Shown: in pieces, positions 44,346-55,504 of the stretch
Layout: every line of letters starts with the position of its first letter
How positions within the stretch are numbered: the first letter of the stretch is position 1
Origin: an uncultured Vibrio sp.
Lineage (GTDB): Bacteria; Pseudomonadota; Gammaproteobacteria; Enterobacterales; Vibrionaceae
Direction: 5' to 3'
Length of the DNA stretch: 64,000 bases
Assembly (NCBI GenBank): GCA_947504195.1
Contig: CANNGN010000006.1
Coordinates: 124,001-188,000 of the forward strand
The notes under the pieces: generated by a model
Seen by the model: only the letters and a program-made list of their open reading frames with translations
What the model was told of the DNA's origin: nothing
Database searches by the model: none
Translations under genes and position numbers: made by a program

Positions 44346-46292
44346 TTAGAGCGCTTCTTTTTCTGCAATCAGTTTTTCTACTACGCTTGGGTCTGCCAAT
44401 GTTGAGGTGTCCCCAAGGTTACTGGTATCGCCCGTGGCAATTTTACGTAAGATACGACGCATAATTTTACCTGAGCGTGTTTTAGGTAACGCATCCGTCC
44501 AGTGCAGAACATCCGGTGTTGCGATAGGGCCAATTTCTTTTCTTACCCAATCTTTCACTTCTTTATGCAAGTCTGCATTTGGATAAACGCCATCATTGAG
44601 CGTAATGTAAGCATAAATGGCTTGGCCTTTGATGTCGTGTGGAACACCAACGACAGCGGCTTCAGCAATTTTGTCGAATGATACTAACGCCGATTCAATT
44701 TCGGCTGTACCCATTCGGTGACCAGAGACATTAAGCACGTCATCTACACGACCGGTGATCCAGTAATACCCATCTTCGTCACGGCGAGCACCATCACTGG
44801 TAAAGTACATACCTTGGAAAGTAGAGAAGTAGGTTTGCTCAAAACGCTCGTGATCGCCGTAGATGGTACGCATCTGACCTGGCCATGAATCGAGAATAAC
44901 TAAGTTGCCTTCGGTCGCACCTTCAACAATATTTCCCATGTTATCGACAAGAGCCGGTTGAACACCAAAGAATGGGCGGCTTGCTGAACCCGGTTTAAGA
45001 TCCGTCGCACCTGGAAGTGGTGTGATCAAGATACCACCAGTTTCGGTCTGCCACCATGTATCAACGATTGGGGATTTCTCGTTACCAATTGTGCGGTAAT
45101 ACCATTCCCACGCTTCTGGGTTGATAGGTTCACCGACCGAACCCATAATGCGCAAACTTGTACGTTTCGTACCTTTGACAGCTTCATCGCCTTTTGCCAT
45201 CAATGCACGAATAGCGGTTGGGGCGGTGTATAAGATCGATACATTATGTTTATCGACCACTTCAGACATACGACTAGTGGAAGGATAATTAGGAACACCT
45301 TCGAATAAGATGGTTTTAGCACCATTCGCTAGTGGACCGTAGACTAAATAGGTGTGGCCAGTGATCCAACCAACGTCGGCAGTACACCAAAAGGTATCAG
45401 AATGCTGGTAATCAAAGACATATTTAAAGGTCATTGCGGCATAGACGAGATAGCCGCCGGTTGTGTGGAGAACACCTTTAGGTTTACCCGTTGATCCCGA
45501 AGTATAAAGAATGAACAATGGATCTTCTGCTTTCATTTCTTCTGGTGGGCAGTGATCTGATACATTCGCTGCAGCTTCGTGCCACCATACGTCGCGGTGT
45601 GAATGCCACTCAACTTGACCACCTGTACGTTGATAAACCACCACTTTTTTAATTGAGCTTGTTTCAGGATTAGTTAGTGCTTCGTCGACATTCTTTTTCA
45701 ATGGAACTGGACGACCGCCACGGACACCTTCATCTGCGGTAACGACTAGCTTGGCATTGGAATCAATAATACGACCAGCTAAGGCTTCAGGAGAGAACCC
45801 ACCAAATACCACCGTATGTACTGCACCAATTCGAGTACAGGCTAACATTGCAACAGCTGCTTCTGGAACCATAGGCATGTACAAACAGACGACATCACCT
45901 TTGTGAACACCTTGCTCTTTAAGCACATTAGAGAAACGACAAACTTCTTGATAGAGTTGGTTAAAAGTGAGGGTTTTATCGTCGTTTGGATCGTCACCTT
46001 CCCAGATAATAGCAACTTCATCGCCACGCTCTTTTAGATGACGGTCAATACAGTTTTCAGACACATTCAATGTGCCGTCTTCAAACCAACGAATATCCAC
46101 ATGCCCCGTATCAAATGAGGTACTTTTAACTTTGGTAAACGGTTTAATCCAATTGACAATTTTACCTTGCTCTGCCCAAAAACCTTCAGGATCTGTAATC
46201 GACTGCTGGTACATGGATAAGTAAGTGTCGTTATCCGCATGTGTTGTCTCTTTAATGTTATCTTTTACCGGATAAATATTAACGTCACTCAT
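44346..46292 (-). CDS. acs: acetyl-CoA synthetase
   Basis: AMP-forming acetate activation, central to the acetate switch. 648 residues from the ATG at 46292 ([18 protein letters not shown] ribosome site). The frame is open 27 codons further, without family similarity. Motifs: [19 protein letters not shown] (AMP loop), WWQTETGG, the hinge [17 protein letters not shown], and the regulatory acetylation site [11 protein letters not shown] near the C-terminus with its Lys. The upstream region has a CRP-like box, and its known regulator gene crbS is 4 kb away. Confidence 0.97.
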   Translation of the reverse strand: MSDVNIYPVKDNIKETTHADNDTYLSMYQQSITDPEGFWAEQGKIVNWIKPFTKVKSTSFDTGHVDIRWFEDGTLNVSENCIDRHLKERGDEVAIIWEGDDPNDDKTLTFNQLYQEVCRFSNVLKEQGVHKGDVVCLYMPMVPEAAVAMLACTRIGAVHTVVFGGFSPEALAGRIIDSNAKLVVTADEGVRGGRPVPLKKNVDEALTNPETSSIKKVVVYQRTGGQVEWHSHRDVWWHEAAANVSDHCPPEEMKAEDPLFILYTSGSTGKPKGVLHTTGGYLVYAAMTFKYVFDYQHSDTFWCTADVGWITGHTYLVYGPLANGAKTILFEGVPNYPSTSRMSEVVDKHNVSILYTAPTAIRALMAKGDEAVKGTKRTSLRIMGSVGEPINPEAWEWYYRTIGNEKSPIVDTWWQTETGGILITPLPGATDLKPGSASRPFFGVQPALVDNMGNIVEGATEGNLVILDSWPGQMRTIYGDHERFEQTYFSTFQGMYFTSDGARRDEDGYYWITGRVDDVLNVSGHRMGTAEIESALVSFDKIAEAAVVGVPHDIKGQAIYAYITLNDGVYPNADLHKEVKDWVRKEIGPIATPDVLHWTDALPKTRSGKIMRRILRKIATGDTSNLGDTSTLADPSVVEKLIAEKEAL

Positions 46293-46415
46293 GGCTGTTC
46301 TCCTTTTGAAAGCGGCAATTTCCTGAAGATTAATTATTGTGTTGAGCGAATCAGGATATTGAATAGCTATCACTTTTGTCCAAATCCCTCATTTCCTCAA
46401 TTAGACTTTCGGATA

Positions 46416-46431
46416 AGTGATTCCATTCACA
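46416..46431. promoter_or_regulatory. CRP-like site upstream of acs
   Basis: AGTGATTCCATTCACA matches TGTGA-N6-TCACA at 9 of 10 fixed positions, 124 bp upstream of the acs start. CRP activation of acs is established in enteric bacteria; here it is inferred. Confidence 0.6.
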
Positions 46432-46501
46432 CAAAATAATGGGATGTAATTGACTGTTTTAGAAGTTAAAGCCATGAACTGCAGTATTAAAAAAATATGG
46501 G

Positions 46502-47125
46502 TTATTTTGAGATAAACGGAGGAAGATCACCATTAGTAAGGCGAATATAGATAAGTGCGGCAGCAATGGCATCTTGAAGTGCATCGTGCTTATCCTGTTG
46601 TGGTAAGTTGAGATGACGGCATATGGCGTCTAAGCTAAGGTCGAAGTAGGCATTTGGCAACTGTTTCTCTAACTGATCGTGATAGATCTGACTGACTTCG
46701 ACGAGGCGGTTGGGTAGGGGAAATCCAAGCTGTTTTCGACAAGCAATATCGAGAATCGTTTTATCGTAACGAATGTGGTATCCAACTAACGTTCTATTAC
46801 CAATAAAATCAATGAGTTTTATGAGTGCTTCTTTTTCTGTTAGACCATTGGCTAAGTCGCTGTGTCGAATTTTATGAATTCTGACGGATTGAGAGTCTAG
46901 AGACTGTGGTGCTCTTAGGCGAACTTCAAACGGATCACTGGTAATAATTCGATTTCCAATGATTTTCGTTGCGGCAATCGACACTAATTCGGCTCGTTTG
47001 GGATCGAGGCTTGTCGTTTCGCAATCGAGTGAGACAAACTCTTCCTTACTCGGCTTAGTGAATAAGAATTGATAAGGTGAACCTTTCAGTTTGTGATGCC
47101 AATAGCGGCGAAGTAACCAGTTCAT
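46502..47125 (-). CDS. DnaQ-like 3'-5' exonuclease
   Basis: DEDDh-type exonuclease domain protein, 207 residues. Exo I: SLDCETTSLDP with acidic D and E (near 33-36). Exo II: GYHIRYDKTILD with its Asp near 119. Exo III: HDALQDAIAAAL with the His-Asp pair near 178-183. It resembles the epsilon-type proofreading subunit but lacks the polymerase-binding tail. It lies 12 bp downstream of the DUF294 gene on the same strand, a pairing seen next to acs/crbS in vibrios; the shared function is unknown. Confidence 0.88.
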   Translation of the reverse strand: MNWLLRRYWHHKLKGSPYQFLFTKPSKEEFVSLDCETTSLDPKRAELVSIAATKIIGNRIITSDPFEVRLRAPQSLDSQSVRIHKIRHSDLANGLTEKEALIKLIDFIGNRTLVGYHIRYDKTILDIACRKQLGFPLPNRLVEVSQIYHDQLEKQLPNAYFDLSLDAICRHLNLPQQDKHDALQDAIAAALIYIRLTNGDLPPFISK

Positions 47126-47137
47126 TGTTGTGTGCTC

Positions 47138-48964
47138 TTATTGGCGAATTTGATAATGGTAAGCGAGCCACTGCTTAAATTTCTTAACGATGTGTAGGCT
47201 ATGTCGCAATAGGTCCCGTTCTGTTCTATCGAGCTTGGATAGGTTTAAATTATTCCCCGTATTGTTTTGTTGTAATTGTTGGGCCAACCGTAATTTGAAG
47301 AAGTGTTTAAGAGCTTCGCTTAAGTTATCACTGGTTTCTTTCTCAAGTACTTTTTCATCAACTAGTGCTTCTAGACGCTCAAATGTGTTGGTTGCTGAGA
47401 TTTTGTAATCAAGGCTAAGCGCTCGCACGCCATGAACAATCGGAAAAATCCCTCCTTGTTTTATATCGATGCCAGATTTAGAGGACTTCACGTTGCCAAA
47501 AAGCGTTAATGGGAGTGAAAAATTAAGAGCTGGTTTGGTGAATTCTGCAATTAGTAATTCTTTTCCAGCCATCATGTCACTCAAATATTTTTTGACGGGA
47601 GTGAGGAGTTGCTTATTGCCCGCGACTGCGTGAGCATCACTGAAAATCGACAGTTTCATCGTCCGTTCTGCATCGGCTTTATTCGCCCAGCGGTTTAGCG
47701 TCTGTTTCCATTCGGTTTGTGAGCGAACCCATTGAGGGTTATTGACCATGACTTTACCAGTACAGAGTGGATAGCCCAGTTTGAGTAGGGTATGAATGAG
47801 TTCGTCTAATTCGCTATGGTTTTCCTGCCATTGGAAGCCATCTTGAAGGATGAGAGCATTGTCCTGATCGGTTTTTAGAATTTGCTCTCCACGTCCTTCT
47901 GAACCCAATACAACTAAGCAACATTGATCGTGCAAAGACGGTGGAATGACGAGACAGAAAGCCTTCTCAATAATCTGTTCATTTACAGCGGAAATAAGCT
48001 GCATAATAAAGCGTGTACGAATGCCATTGGTTATTAAACTGTTGACCAACTGACGTTGCCGGTTCGATGCGATGACGAGTTCTTCTACCGAGGCTGCTCG
48101 TGCAATGCTTAAGCTGAGAACATGAGAATGAGTAGAAAATGCACTGAGAATCTGTGTCATATCGAGCATGCCAATAGCCTCATTGCCATCACATACCATT
48201 AAGCGCTTCACTCGGCGTCGGGTCATCATCACCATGGCATTAAACAGAAAATCACCATGATTCACATGCATAACTGGAAACGTTGCTACGTCACCGACGG
48301 GGGTATCGAGATCATATCCTTCAAGCATAACGGAATGAAGTAAATTGGTACGAGTTACGATAGCATACGGATGTTCAGCAGGGTGCTGTTGCAAACGAGG
48401 ATCTGTTTCGTCTAGATGTACCAAAGCGGCATCGATTTTTTTCTCTTTGAGTTCTTTGGTGACAAGGTTTATAGGCTGATTTGGCGAAATGATCAGCGGC
48501 GGATGAAAAATATGATGGTCGACTTTTGTTAAGATAAACTCCGCTAAATTTTGTTGTTGCTTCGCCGCTTCAATAAGTGCTTGTCGCTTCGCGAGGTTAT
48601 TATCAAAGTAGGCCGAAAATTCTCCGTTTTTATTGTAGAGTTCAAGAAACGTTTCTTTAGGCAGTAGATAGCTTAGGGTATCTTCTAAGGCGACATACTT
48701 ATGCTTTACCTGCCCGCTAAAAATGGAACGTACATCGAACATGTCCTCATTGCCGTAGTGAGCAAAGATTTCATTGTTGTCTGCGCTGCGTTCCTCCACC
48801 ACACCTTTAATTAAGATATGCAGTATTTGATTGTTTTCACCACAGTTTAATAGAGTATCGGTACTGCGGTAATAGGCAACATCGAGTGATGAACGTAGGA
48901 GCTTTTGCTCGACGACTGTTAATCGATCGAACGGTGGTAAATCCATATTGAATTTATCAGGCAT
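47138..48964 (-). CDS. cyclic-nucleotide-binding / CBS / DUF294 nucleotidyltransferase-like protein
   Basis: 608 residues in four parts: a cNMP-binding-like domain (about 1-130), two CBS motifs (about 150-275), a DUF294 nucleotidyltransferase-like domain with GSEGRGEQILKTDQDNAL near 350-367 (GS and D-x-D type metal site), and a DUF294 C-terminal domain (about 450-600). Such proteins are suspected signal-responsive nucleotidyltransferases related to GlnD and MgtE-like sensors. Operon with the exonuclease gene, close to crbS and acs, suggesting a link to carbon or acetate state. Role inferred. Confidence 0.88.
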   Translation of the reverse strand: MPDKFNMDLPPFDRLTVVEQKLLRSSLDVAYYRSTDTLLNCGENNQILHILIKGVVEERSADNNEIFAHYGNEDMFDVRSIFSGQVKHKYVALEDTLSYLLPKETFLELYNKNGEFSAYFDNNLAKRQALIEAAKQQQNLAEFILTKVDHHIFHPPLIISPNQPINLVTKELKEKKIDAALVHLDETDPRLQQHPAEHPYAIVTRTNLLHSVMLEGYDLDTPVGDVATFPVMHVNHGDFLFNAMVMMTRRRVKRLMVCDGNEAIGMLDMTQILSAFSTHSHVLSLSIARAASVEELVIASNRQRQLVNSLITNGIRTRFIMQLISAVNEQIIEKAFCLVIPPSLHDQCCLVVLGSEGRGEQILKTDQDNALILQDGFQWQENHSELDELIHTLLKLGYPLCTGKVMVNNPQWVRSQTEWKQTLNRWANKADAERTMKLSIFSDAHAVAGNKQLLTPVKKYLSDMMAGKELLIAEFTKPALNFSLPLTLFGNVKSSKSGIDIKQGGIFPIVHGVRALSLDYKISATNTFERLEALVDEKVLEKETSDNLSEALKHFFKLRLAQQLQQNNTGNNLNLSKLDRTERDLLRHSLHIVKKFKQWLAYHYQIRQ

Positions 48965-49200
48965 AGCGGATTGTCCAGATAAAGTTGCACTCTCTTCAGT
49001 GTGGCAATTTCTATATTTTACTCCAGACGACTTTGGTCTAATAAAAGAGGAGTTTGAGCAAAATTTGGCTTAATGTATGACGTTGATAATGCGAGTTATA
49101 TCAATATAAACAGAGAGATAATAATTCCATTACTTTGCTTTAGTTGTTATGTCAGTCGAGGCATAATAGCGAGGTCTTTTCTGTCTTGTTGGCTTTCATC

Positions 49201-50367
49201 ATGTTTCAAACCTCTCCATTTCGCTGGATATCTCAGTATTTTTTTGGCTTTTTCTTTGTATTTGGAGCTTATTTGCCTTTTTGGACACTTTGGCTGGAAA
49301 GCAAAGGAGTTTCCTCTAGTCAAATCGGAGTTATTCTCGGGCTTGGGTTTACCATTCGTTTTCTGGCCAATTTGACGATCACTCCTCGATTTAGTCGTGC
49401 AGAGCAACTGATTCCTGCGTTGAGGTGGATAACATCGATTGCTGTCGCCACACTCCTTGCGTTATGGGTCGGAGGAGATAACTTTTATTTGATTGCGGCG
49501 GGAACCATTCTTTTTAATTTGTGTTGTGGACCAATCGCGCCGATTTCTGATGCTGTCGCTAACTATTACGCCAAACTCGATTTGTTAGATTATGGTAAAG
49601 CGCGCTTATGGGGGTCGGTCTCTTTTATTTTGTCTTCTACGTTAGTTGGGTGGTCGGTTGCTCATTTAGGCAGCGACATGATTCTCACGATTGCGCTTGG
49701 TGGTACCGTTGTTTTGTTGTTGGCGAGCCTGCGTAGGGCAAACCCGATGCCAAGTAGCGGCCTCGATGTCCGTCCTATTCGCGTTAAATTGCATCAAGTT
49801 TTGCGAGAGCGACCAATTTTGTTGTTTATCTTATTGACCTCTTTGATCCAGGGTAGTCATGCAGCGTACTACAGTTTTAGCTCAATCTATTGGAAAGCCT
49901 CTGGTTACAGTGAAGAAACGATTGGATACCTGTGGAGTATTGGAGTGATTGCAGAAGTCATTGTATTTGCTTTAAGTCGCCGGTTACTCAAAGGCTGGAC
50001 ACTGCAAACAATGTTTACGATTGCTTGTTTGGCGGTGGTGGTTCGCTGGGGGTTAACGGCAGCAAGCACCAATTTTGTGGTTATGATTTCGATTCAAGCA
50101 CTGCACAGTATTACCTTTGGTTTGGCTCATTTAGCGGCAATACGATATATTCAACTGGCGCCAAGCCACAAGATGGTGGCGATTCAGTCTCTCTATAATG
50201 CAATATCATTAGGTGGCTTCGTCGCGGTACTGACAAGCATCAGCGGCTGGGGTTACACGCACTTTGGAGGACAAATATTTTGGGGAATGGCAGCGCTTGG
50301 TGCTGTAGGGCTTTTTATTCGTTTACCCAAAATAGACAATGATGAAGCTAAAGTTGCAACAAGTTGA
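49201..50367 (+). CDS. MFS transporter (MFS_1-like, HcaT-type)
   Basis: 388-residue permease with about 12 hydrophobic segments, starting MFQTSPFRWISQYFFGFFFV. The ATG at 49201 is preferred over 49144 because it gives the family N-terminus, though the ribosome site is weak. The type is related to 3-phenylpropionate (HcaT) and nucleoside-proton symporters; the GAYLPFWTLWLESKGVSSS stretch in segments 1-2 is characteristic. It is divergent from the DUF294 gene and upstream of crbS. Substrate unknown. Confidence 0.85.
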   Translation: MFQTSPFRWISQYFFGFFFVFGAYLPFWTLWLESKGVSSSQIGVILGLGFTIRFLANLTITPRFSRAEQLIPALRWITSIAVATLLALWVGGDNFYLIAAGTILFNLCCGPIAPISDAVANYYAKLDLLDYGKARLWGSVSFILSSTLVGWSVAHLGSDMILTIALGGTVVLLLASLRRANPMPSSGLDVRPIRVKLHQVLRERPILLFILLTSLIQGSHAAYYSFSSIYWKASGYSEETIGYLWSIGVIAEVIVFALSRRLLKGWTLQTMFTIACLAVVVRWGLTAASTNFVVMISIQALHSITFGLAHLAAIRYIQLAPSHKMVAIQSLYNAISLGGFVAVLTSISGWGYTHFGGQIFWGMAALGAVGLFIRLPKIDNDEAKVATS

Positions 50368-50518
50368 TTATTCTAGTCAAAGCATCGCATGAACCACAGA
50401 TTTGCTTGTTCAAATTGCTATATATTTTCATTCTTAGTTAAATAATTGTGAATATTGTTGGCAACTTGGTTTATTGAAGAATCGAGTTGCTATTCACAGC
50501 TTTAATTGGAAAGGGTAT

Positions 50519-53500
50519 ATGCAATCTTGGATAGTGATTCCCGTCCTTCTTTTCTATTTGGGCGTGTTATTTTTTATCGCTTGGTATGGTGATAAGCGTA
50601 CCCATTGGATGGCGCGATGGCGTCCATGGATCTACAGTTTTTCGATCGCGGTGTATTGTACTTCTTGGACTTTCTACGGGACGGTAGGTCAAGCTGCGAA
50701 AAATCCATGGTCTTTCCTTCCTATTTATATTGCTCCCATCATCGTTTTTGTCTTTGGCTGGCGACTATTAGCTCGGCTAATGCTGATTGCTAAGCGCGAA
50801 CATATTACCTCTATTGCTGACTTTATCGCTGCGCGTTATGGCAAATCTCAAGGCTTAGCCATGGTTACAACGGTAATTGCTGTCCTAGGAATTTTGCCGT
50901 ATATCGCACTTCAATTACGGGGTGTAACAATGGGGATCAATATGATGGCCCCTGATTTTGGTGAAGCATTCAGTTATCAAAATGACCATGTTTCTTGGGT
51001 TGTCGTTGTGGTTCTTGCCATTTTTACCATGCTTTTTGGTACCCGGCACATTGATAACACCGAGCATCATCGCGGTATGATGATGGCGGTGGCCTTTGAA
51101 TCTATTGTCAAGTTAGTTGCGTTTTTAGTGGTAGGTTTGTTTATTGTTTATCTTAGTCTTAGTCGGGAAGATATTGACCTAATTGAAGTGGCGAAATCAA
51201 CCTATCAAGAGCCAAAGTGGGCCACTCTTACCATTCACCTGATTCTTACAATGCTGGCGATTATCTGTTTACCTCGGCAGTTCCACACTTTAGTTGTAGA
51301 AAACGAGAAAGCACAAGATCTCCATTCGGCACGTTGGATTTTTCCACTTTATCTCGTCTTAATGGGCATATTTGTGCTTCCAATTGCGTGGGCGGGGCAA
51401 GCTTTATTACCTCCTGATATGGCGGAAACCTATGTATTGAGTGTTCCGAGTTTGGTGGGTGCCGATCTTGTTGCCTTGATTGCTTTTGTCGGTGGTACGT
51501 CGGCAGCAACAGGAATGGTTATCGTGTCAACTATCGCGTTGACCATTATGGTTTCAAATGACTTAGTCGTACCTTTACTGTTGCGGCGTTTAAAACTGTT
51601 TAAGCGCAGTCATCGGCATTTTTCTGAAACTTTACTTATTATCCGCCGAGCTTTAATTGTCATTCTGCTTGCAGGTGCTTGGGGTGTTTATCAAGTACTG
51701 GGTTCAATTCAATCTTTATCGGATATCGGCTTTCTATCGTTTACAGCGATTGCCCAGTTTTCACCAGCATTGATTGGTGGCATGTACTGGCGAAAAGGAA
51801 ACCGAAAAGGTGTATATGTCGGTTTGGCGGTCGGTTTTGTTATTTGGTTGATTACCTTAATGACACAAGCGCAGATGTTGGCAGGAACGGCGGATACCAA
51901 CTTATTAATATGGGTGCTAACACCACCCGATATTATTGAGAACTGGGGATTAAGTCTATCTGATTGGGGAATGCTCCTGAGTGTCAGTCTGAATACTGCT
52001 TGTTACTTAATTGTATCGCGCATCACCCGTTCCAGTTTGGCGGAGCGTCTACAAGCTGCCGCATTTGTTGGTACTCCTTTTCCTGACAATGAAAATATTT
52101 CTCTCTACCAAAGCCGAGTGACGGTTGCAGAATTGGAAATGTTGGCGGCGCGTTTTGTTGGCCGGACAAGAATGAAAAATGCGTTTCGTCAGTATTGGTC
52201 TCAGCAAGCACCTCAGTTGATGCCGAATCAACAAGCCCCAGCAAGCTTAATTCGACATACTGAGCGTGTATTAGCTGGGGTTTTTGGCGCTTCTTCAGCA
52301 AAATTGGTTTTGGCATCCGCTCTTCAAGGGAAAAATATGCACCTTGAAGAAGTTGCTACTATCGTTGATGAAGCGTCTGAGTTATATGATTTTAGCCGCA
52401 GTCTATTACAAGGAGCGATTGAACATATTGGTCAGGGAATTGCGGTTACTGATAAGCAGTTACGTTTAGTTGCATGGAACCAGCGTTATCTAGAGTTGTT
52501 TGAGTTTCCTCCTGGATTAATTCAAGTAGGTCGGCCCATAGCAGATATCATTCGTCATAATGCACAAGGTGGCTTGTGCGGGCCGGGCGATCCTGAAGAA
52601 CATGTTCGGCGACGTATCTACTATCTCGAACAGGGTAGTCGCCATACTTCGTCCCGAATTCGCCCAGATGGACGAGTGATTGAAGTGCAAGGAAACCCAA
52701 TGCCCGGTGGGGGATTTGTGATGTGTTTTACTGATATCACCGTATTCCGTGATGCAGAACGAGCACTTAAAGAAGCCAACGAATCCCTTGAAGAGCGTGT
52801 TCAAAAACGAACCCAACAGCTTGAAAAGCTCAATCGTCGACTTGTATCGGAGACACAAAGAGCGGAACGAGAGTCGGCGTCGAAATCTCGTTTTCTTGCT
52901 GCTGTGAGTCATGATCTAATGCAACCGCTTAATGCTGCACGACTGTTTTCATCATCACTGGCTGAAATCGCTGATGATACCGAAGTGAAGCGATTATCTG
53001 GGAATATTGAACGCTCTTTGGGAGCAGGGGAAGAGTTGATTGGGGATTTGCTTGATATCTCTCGCTTAGAATCAGGTAAGCTTGAGGCAAATATCCGAGC
53101 GTTTGCGGTGAACGATGTCTTAGAAAACTTGAATGCCGAGTTTAGTGCTTTGGCTAAACAAAAAGGTTTGTCATTTCAAATGGTACGTTCGTCATTATTA
53201 GTGAAATCTGACCCTAAATTATTACGCCGAATTATTCAGAACTTCTTAACCAACTCGTTACGTTACACTCATGGAGGCAAGATTCTCCTTGGCGTTCGGC
53301 GAGTCAATAATGAGGTAAGAATTGAAGTTTGGGATACTGGAATGGGAATTGATCCCGATAAGCAGCAGGACATTTTTGAAGAATTTAATCAAGGCAGTCA
53401 AATTTCCACCGATCAAGGCTTGGGGCTAGGGTTGGCGATATCGAAGGGGATTGCTCATATTCTACAGCACCAAATAGCAATGCGCTCTTGGCTTCATAGC

Positions 53501-53959
53501 GGCAGTGTGTTTTCTCTTACCTTAGAGCGAGCCCAACAAGTCGATTTGGTAGCAGTAGCAGAAGCAACGAAACCGAGCAATTCAGACTTGAGCCAGATTA
53601 GAGTGCTTTGTGTTGATAATGAAGTGGATATTTTACGTGGAATGGAAGAGCTATTAGCACGCTGGGGATGCGAGATTAAATGTGCAACGAACCTTGTCGA
53701 AACAATCAGAATCTTAGATCAAGACTGGAAACCAACATTGGTGTTGTCTGACTATCGACTCGATCATGATCGAACAGGGCTCGAAGTGTTGCAGCAATGC
53801 CGTTTGCGCTTAGGCAGTCGTTTCTCTGGCGTGATTATTAGTGCCGACAGAACCGATGATATGTTAGATGCCATTGAATCAAACGGTTTTTCTTTTCTTG
53901 CTAAACCTGTTAAACCGATTAAATTACGAGCTTTGTTAAATAGAGTAGCGACAAAATAA
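50519..53959 (+). CDS. crbS: hybrid sensor histidine kinase of the acetate switch
   Basis: 1146-residue SLC5-type hybrid kinase. A sodium/solute-symporter-like domain with about 13 membrane segments (1-about 500) precedes a PAS domain (about 630-750), a short coiled coil, the dimerisation/phosphoacceptor H box SHDLMQPLN with H798, the ATPase domain with GLGLGLAISKG near 967, and a C-terminal receiver with phosphoacceptor D1078 (SDYRLD). In V. cholerae CrbS with response regulator CrbR turns on acs. The start at 50519 has a GGAAAGG ribosome site; a TTG at 50474 is less likely. crbR is not in the window. Confidence 0.9.
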   Translation: MQSWIVIPVLLFYLGVLFFIAWYGDKRTHWMARWRPWIYSFSIAVYCTSWTFYGTVGQAAKNPWSFLPIYIAPIIVFVFGWRLLARLMLIAKREHITSIADFIAARYGKSQGLAMVTTVIAVLGILPYIALQLRGVTMGINMMAPDFGEAFSYQNDHVSWVVVVVLAIFTMLFGTRHIDNTEHHRGMMMAVAFESIVKLVAFLVVGLFIVYLSLSREDIDLIEVAKSTYQEPKWATLTIHLILTMLAIICLPRQFHTLVVENEKAQDLHSARWIFPLYLVLMGIFVLPIAWAGQALLPPDMAETYVLSVPSLVGADLVALIAFVGGTSAATGMVIVSTIALTIMVSNDLVVPLLLRRLKLFKRSHRHFSETLLIIRRALIVILLAGAWGVYQVLGSIQSLSDIGFLSFTAIAQFSPALIGGMYWRKGNRKGVYVGLAVGFVIWLITLMTQAQMLAGTADTNLLIWVLTPPDIIENWGLSLSDWGMLLSVSLNTACYLIVSRITRSSLAERLQAAAFVGTPFPDNENISLYQSRVTVAELEMLAARFVGRTRMKNAFRQYWSQQAPQLMPNQQAPASLIRHTERVLAGVFGASSAKLVLASALQGKNMHLEEVATIVDEASELYDFSRSLLQGAIEHIGQGIAVTDKQLRLVAWNQRYLELFEFPPGLIQVGRPIADIIRHNAQGGLCGPGDPEEHVRRRIYYLEQGSRHTSSRIRPDGRVIEVQGNPMPGGGFVMCFTDITVFRDAERALKEANESLEERVQKRTQQLEKLNRRLVSETQRAERESASKSRFLAAVSHDLMQPLNAARLFSSSLAEIADDTEVKRLSGNIERSLGAGEELIGDLLDISRLESGKLEANIRAFAVNDVLENLNAEFSALAKQKGLSFQMVRSSLLVKSDPKLLRRIIQNFLTNSLRYTHGGKILLGVRRVNNEVRIEVWDTGMGIDPDKQQDIFEEFNQGSQISTDQGLGLGLAISKGIAHILQHQIAMRSWLHSGSVFSLTLERAQQVDLVAVAEATKPSNSDLSQIRVLCVDNEVDILRGMEELLARWGCEIKCATNLVETIRILDQDWKPTLVLSDYRLDHDRTGLEVLQQCRLRLGSRFSGVIISADRTDDMLDAIESNGFSFLAKPVKPIKLRALLNRVATK

Positions 53960-53977
53960 CTGAGAAAAACGTATAAC

Positions 53978-55468
53978 TTATTGTATCTGTATGATGAGTG
54001 GCCACCCCAAATCAGATTGCCGATTGGCTTCCAATTCAAGCTCTGATTTTGTGAGAGGATTCTGGATTAACCAAGTTTTGCTAATCACTAGAGTCAGTTC
54101 GTCGTCATTTGCGATTAAAGTAAACTCTGCTTCAACCTGAGTTTGGCGTCGATGGCTCAATATGATTGCTAGACGCAAAAGTTGTAGGAGCCTTTTGGCA
54201 CTGTTGTTTGAAAGTGCATGTTGATTTGGAATTGGCGTTAATGTATCTCGATAGCGTCTGGATAACTCGGATATGAGAAATTGCTGTGCTTGTGTAAATC
54301 CGGGTAAATCGAGGTTTTTCAGTAAGTAAGCACTGTGCTCGCCAGCTGTTTTGAAATCGATACTTAAGCCAATTTCATGTAACTGAGCGACAGTGTTAAT
54401 TAAGAACTTAGCTTGTGACTCTCTAATCCAGTTATCCCCACATTGCTCCAGCATTGTCGATACAAGCTGAGCAACTTGGTTGCCGTATAAGCGGTCTATT
54501 TGATAGCGAGTTTGTACGCTTTCTACTGTGCGTCGGCGGATATCATCTTGCCTTAAATCATCAATCATCTCGTAGACTAACCCTTCACGAAGAGCACCAC
54601 CCGCGAGGGTCATTGATTCGATGTCTAACACTTGAAAGATAGCAATTAGAATAGATAAACCGCTCGGAAAGACTAACGCACGCTCTGATGTCAGACCTTC
54701 AATCTCCAACTCTTCAAGTTGATCGAAATACATTGCCTGACTTTGTAATCGCTGTAATTTGGAATGAGTGATTACTTCATCCATTCCTTGCGCCACCATG
54801 ATTTCTTGCAAAGCTTGTACGGTGCCACTTGCTCCGACACTAATATCCCACCCAAGAGAACGATATTGGTTCAAAATAGGTTCAAGGGCTGTTTTGGCCG
54901 CATCGATTGCGTTAGTGAAGTTACTTTGGCTTAGTTTATGGTCTTGAAAGTAGCGATTGAGCCAAGTTACACAGCCCATTTTTAAACTGGTAAGAGCTTT
55001 AGCATCAAATCCTTCGCCAATAACAAGTTCTGTACTTGCGCCACCAATATCGACAACCAAGCGTTGGCCTAAACCTCCAGAAGTGTGAGCGACACCTTTA
55101 TAGATTGTGGCTGCTTCTTCTTCGCCTGATATCACTTCTATCGAATGCCCTAATATTTGATTGGCTTTCTCTAGAAATTCGTCAATATTACTTGCGACTC
55201 GAAGTGTGGCAGTACCCACAATCCGAATATGTGACTCTGGAATGTCTTGGAGGCGTTCCGCGAATAGGCTTAAACAATCCCATCCACGTTGCATTGCTTC
55301 TTGGCTTAGATGATTCTTAGCATCTAAGCCAGCAGCTAGTCGTACTTTACGTTTAATTTTAGCCATTGTTTGTACGCTTCCTTCGACATGTCGAACAACG
55401 AGCATATGAAAACTGTTCGATCCTAAATCGATGGCGGCGTAAAACGGTGTAGAGGCGTTATCACTCAT
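53978..55468 (-). CDS. gppA: exopolyphosphatase / pppGpp pyrophosphatase
   Basis: Ppx/GppA phosphatase, 496 residues (E. coli GppA 494). It hydrolyses the gamma-phosphate of pppGpp and polyphosphate ends. The actin-like N-terminal domain has phosphate loops [11 protein letters not shown] (13-23) and [11 protein letters not shown] near 139-149 with the catalytic Glu between ([10 protein letters not shown] near 120). A C-terminal HD-like helical domain follows. The rhlB neighbour and trxA-rho context identify it as gppA rather than ppx. Convergent with crbS. Confidence 0.9.
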   Translation of the reverse strand: MSDNASTPFYAAIDLGSNSFHMLVVRHVEGSVQTMAKIKRKVRLAAGLDAKNHLSQEAMQRGWDCLSLFAERLQDIPESHIRIVGTATLRVASNIDEFLEKANQILGHSIEVISGEEEAATIYKGVAHTSGGLGQRLVVDIGGASTELVIGEGFDAKALTSLKMGCVTWLNRYFQDHKLSQSNFTNAIDAAKTALEPILNQYRSLGWDISVGASGTVQALQEIMVAQGMDEVITHSKLQRLQSQAMYFDQLEELEIEGLTSERALVFPSGLSILIAIFQVLDIESMTLAGGALREGLVYEMIDDLRQDDIRRRTVESVQTRYQIDRLYGNQVAQLVSTMLEQCGDNWIRESQAKFLINTVAQLHEIGLSIDFKTAGEHSAYLLKNLDLPGFTQAQQFLISELSRRYRDTLTPIPNQHALSNNSAKRLLQLLRLAIILSHRRQTQVEAEFTLIANDDELTLVISKTWLIQNPLTKSELELEANRQSDLGWPLIIQIQ

Positions 55469-55504
55469 AAACGACGACGATTCCTATATTACTGATACTT
55501 AATT

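Noticed and set aside
49073..49375. 100-codon plus-strand frame upstream of and overlapping the MFS gene
   Set aside because: Overlaps the start of the transporter in another frame and reads as a shifted version of its codons.
52517..52912. 131-codon minus-strand frame
   Set aside because: Antisense inside crbS without any family signal.
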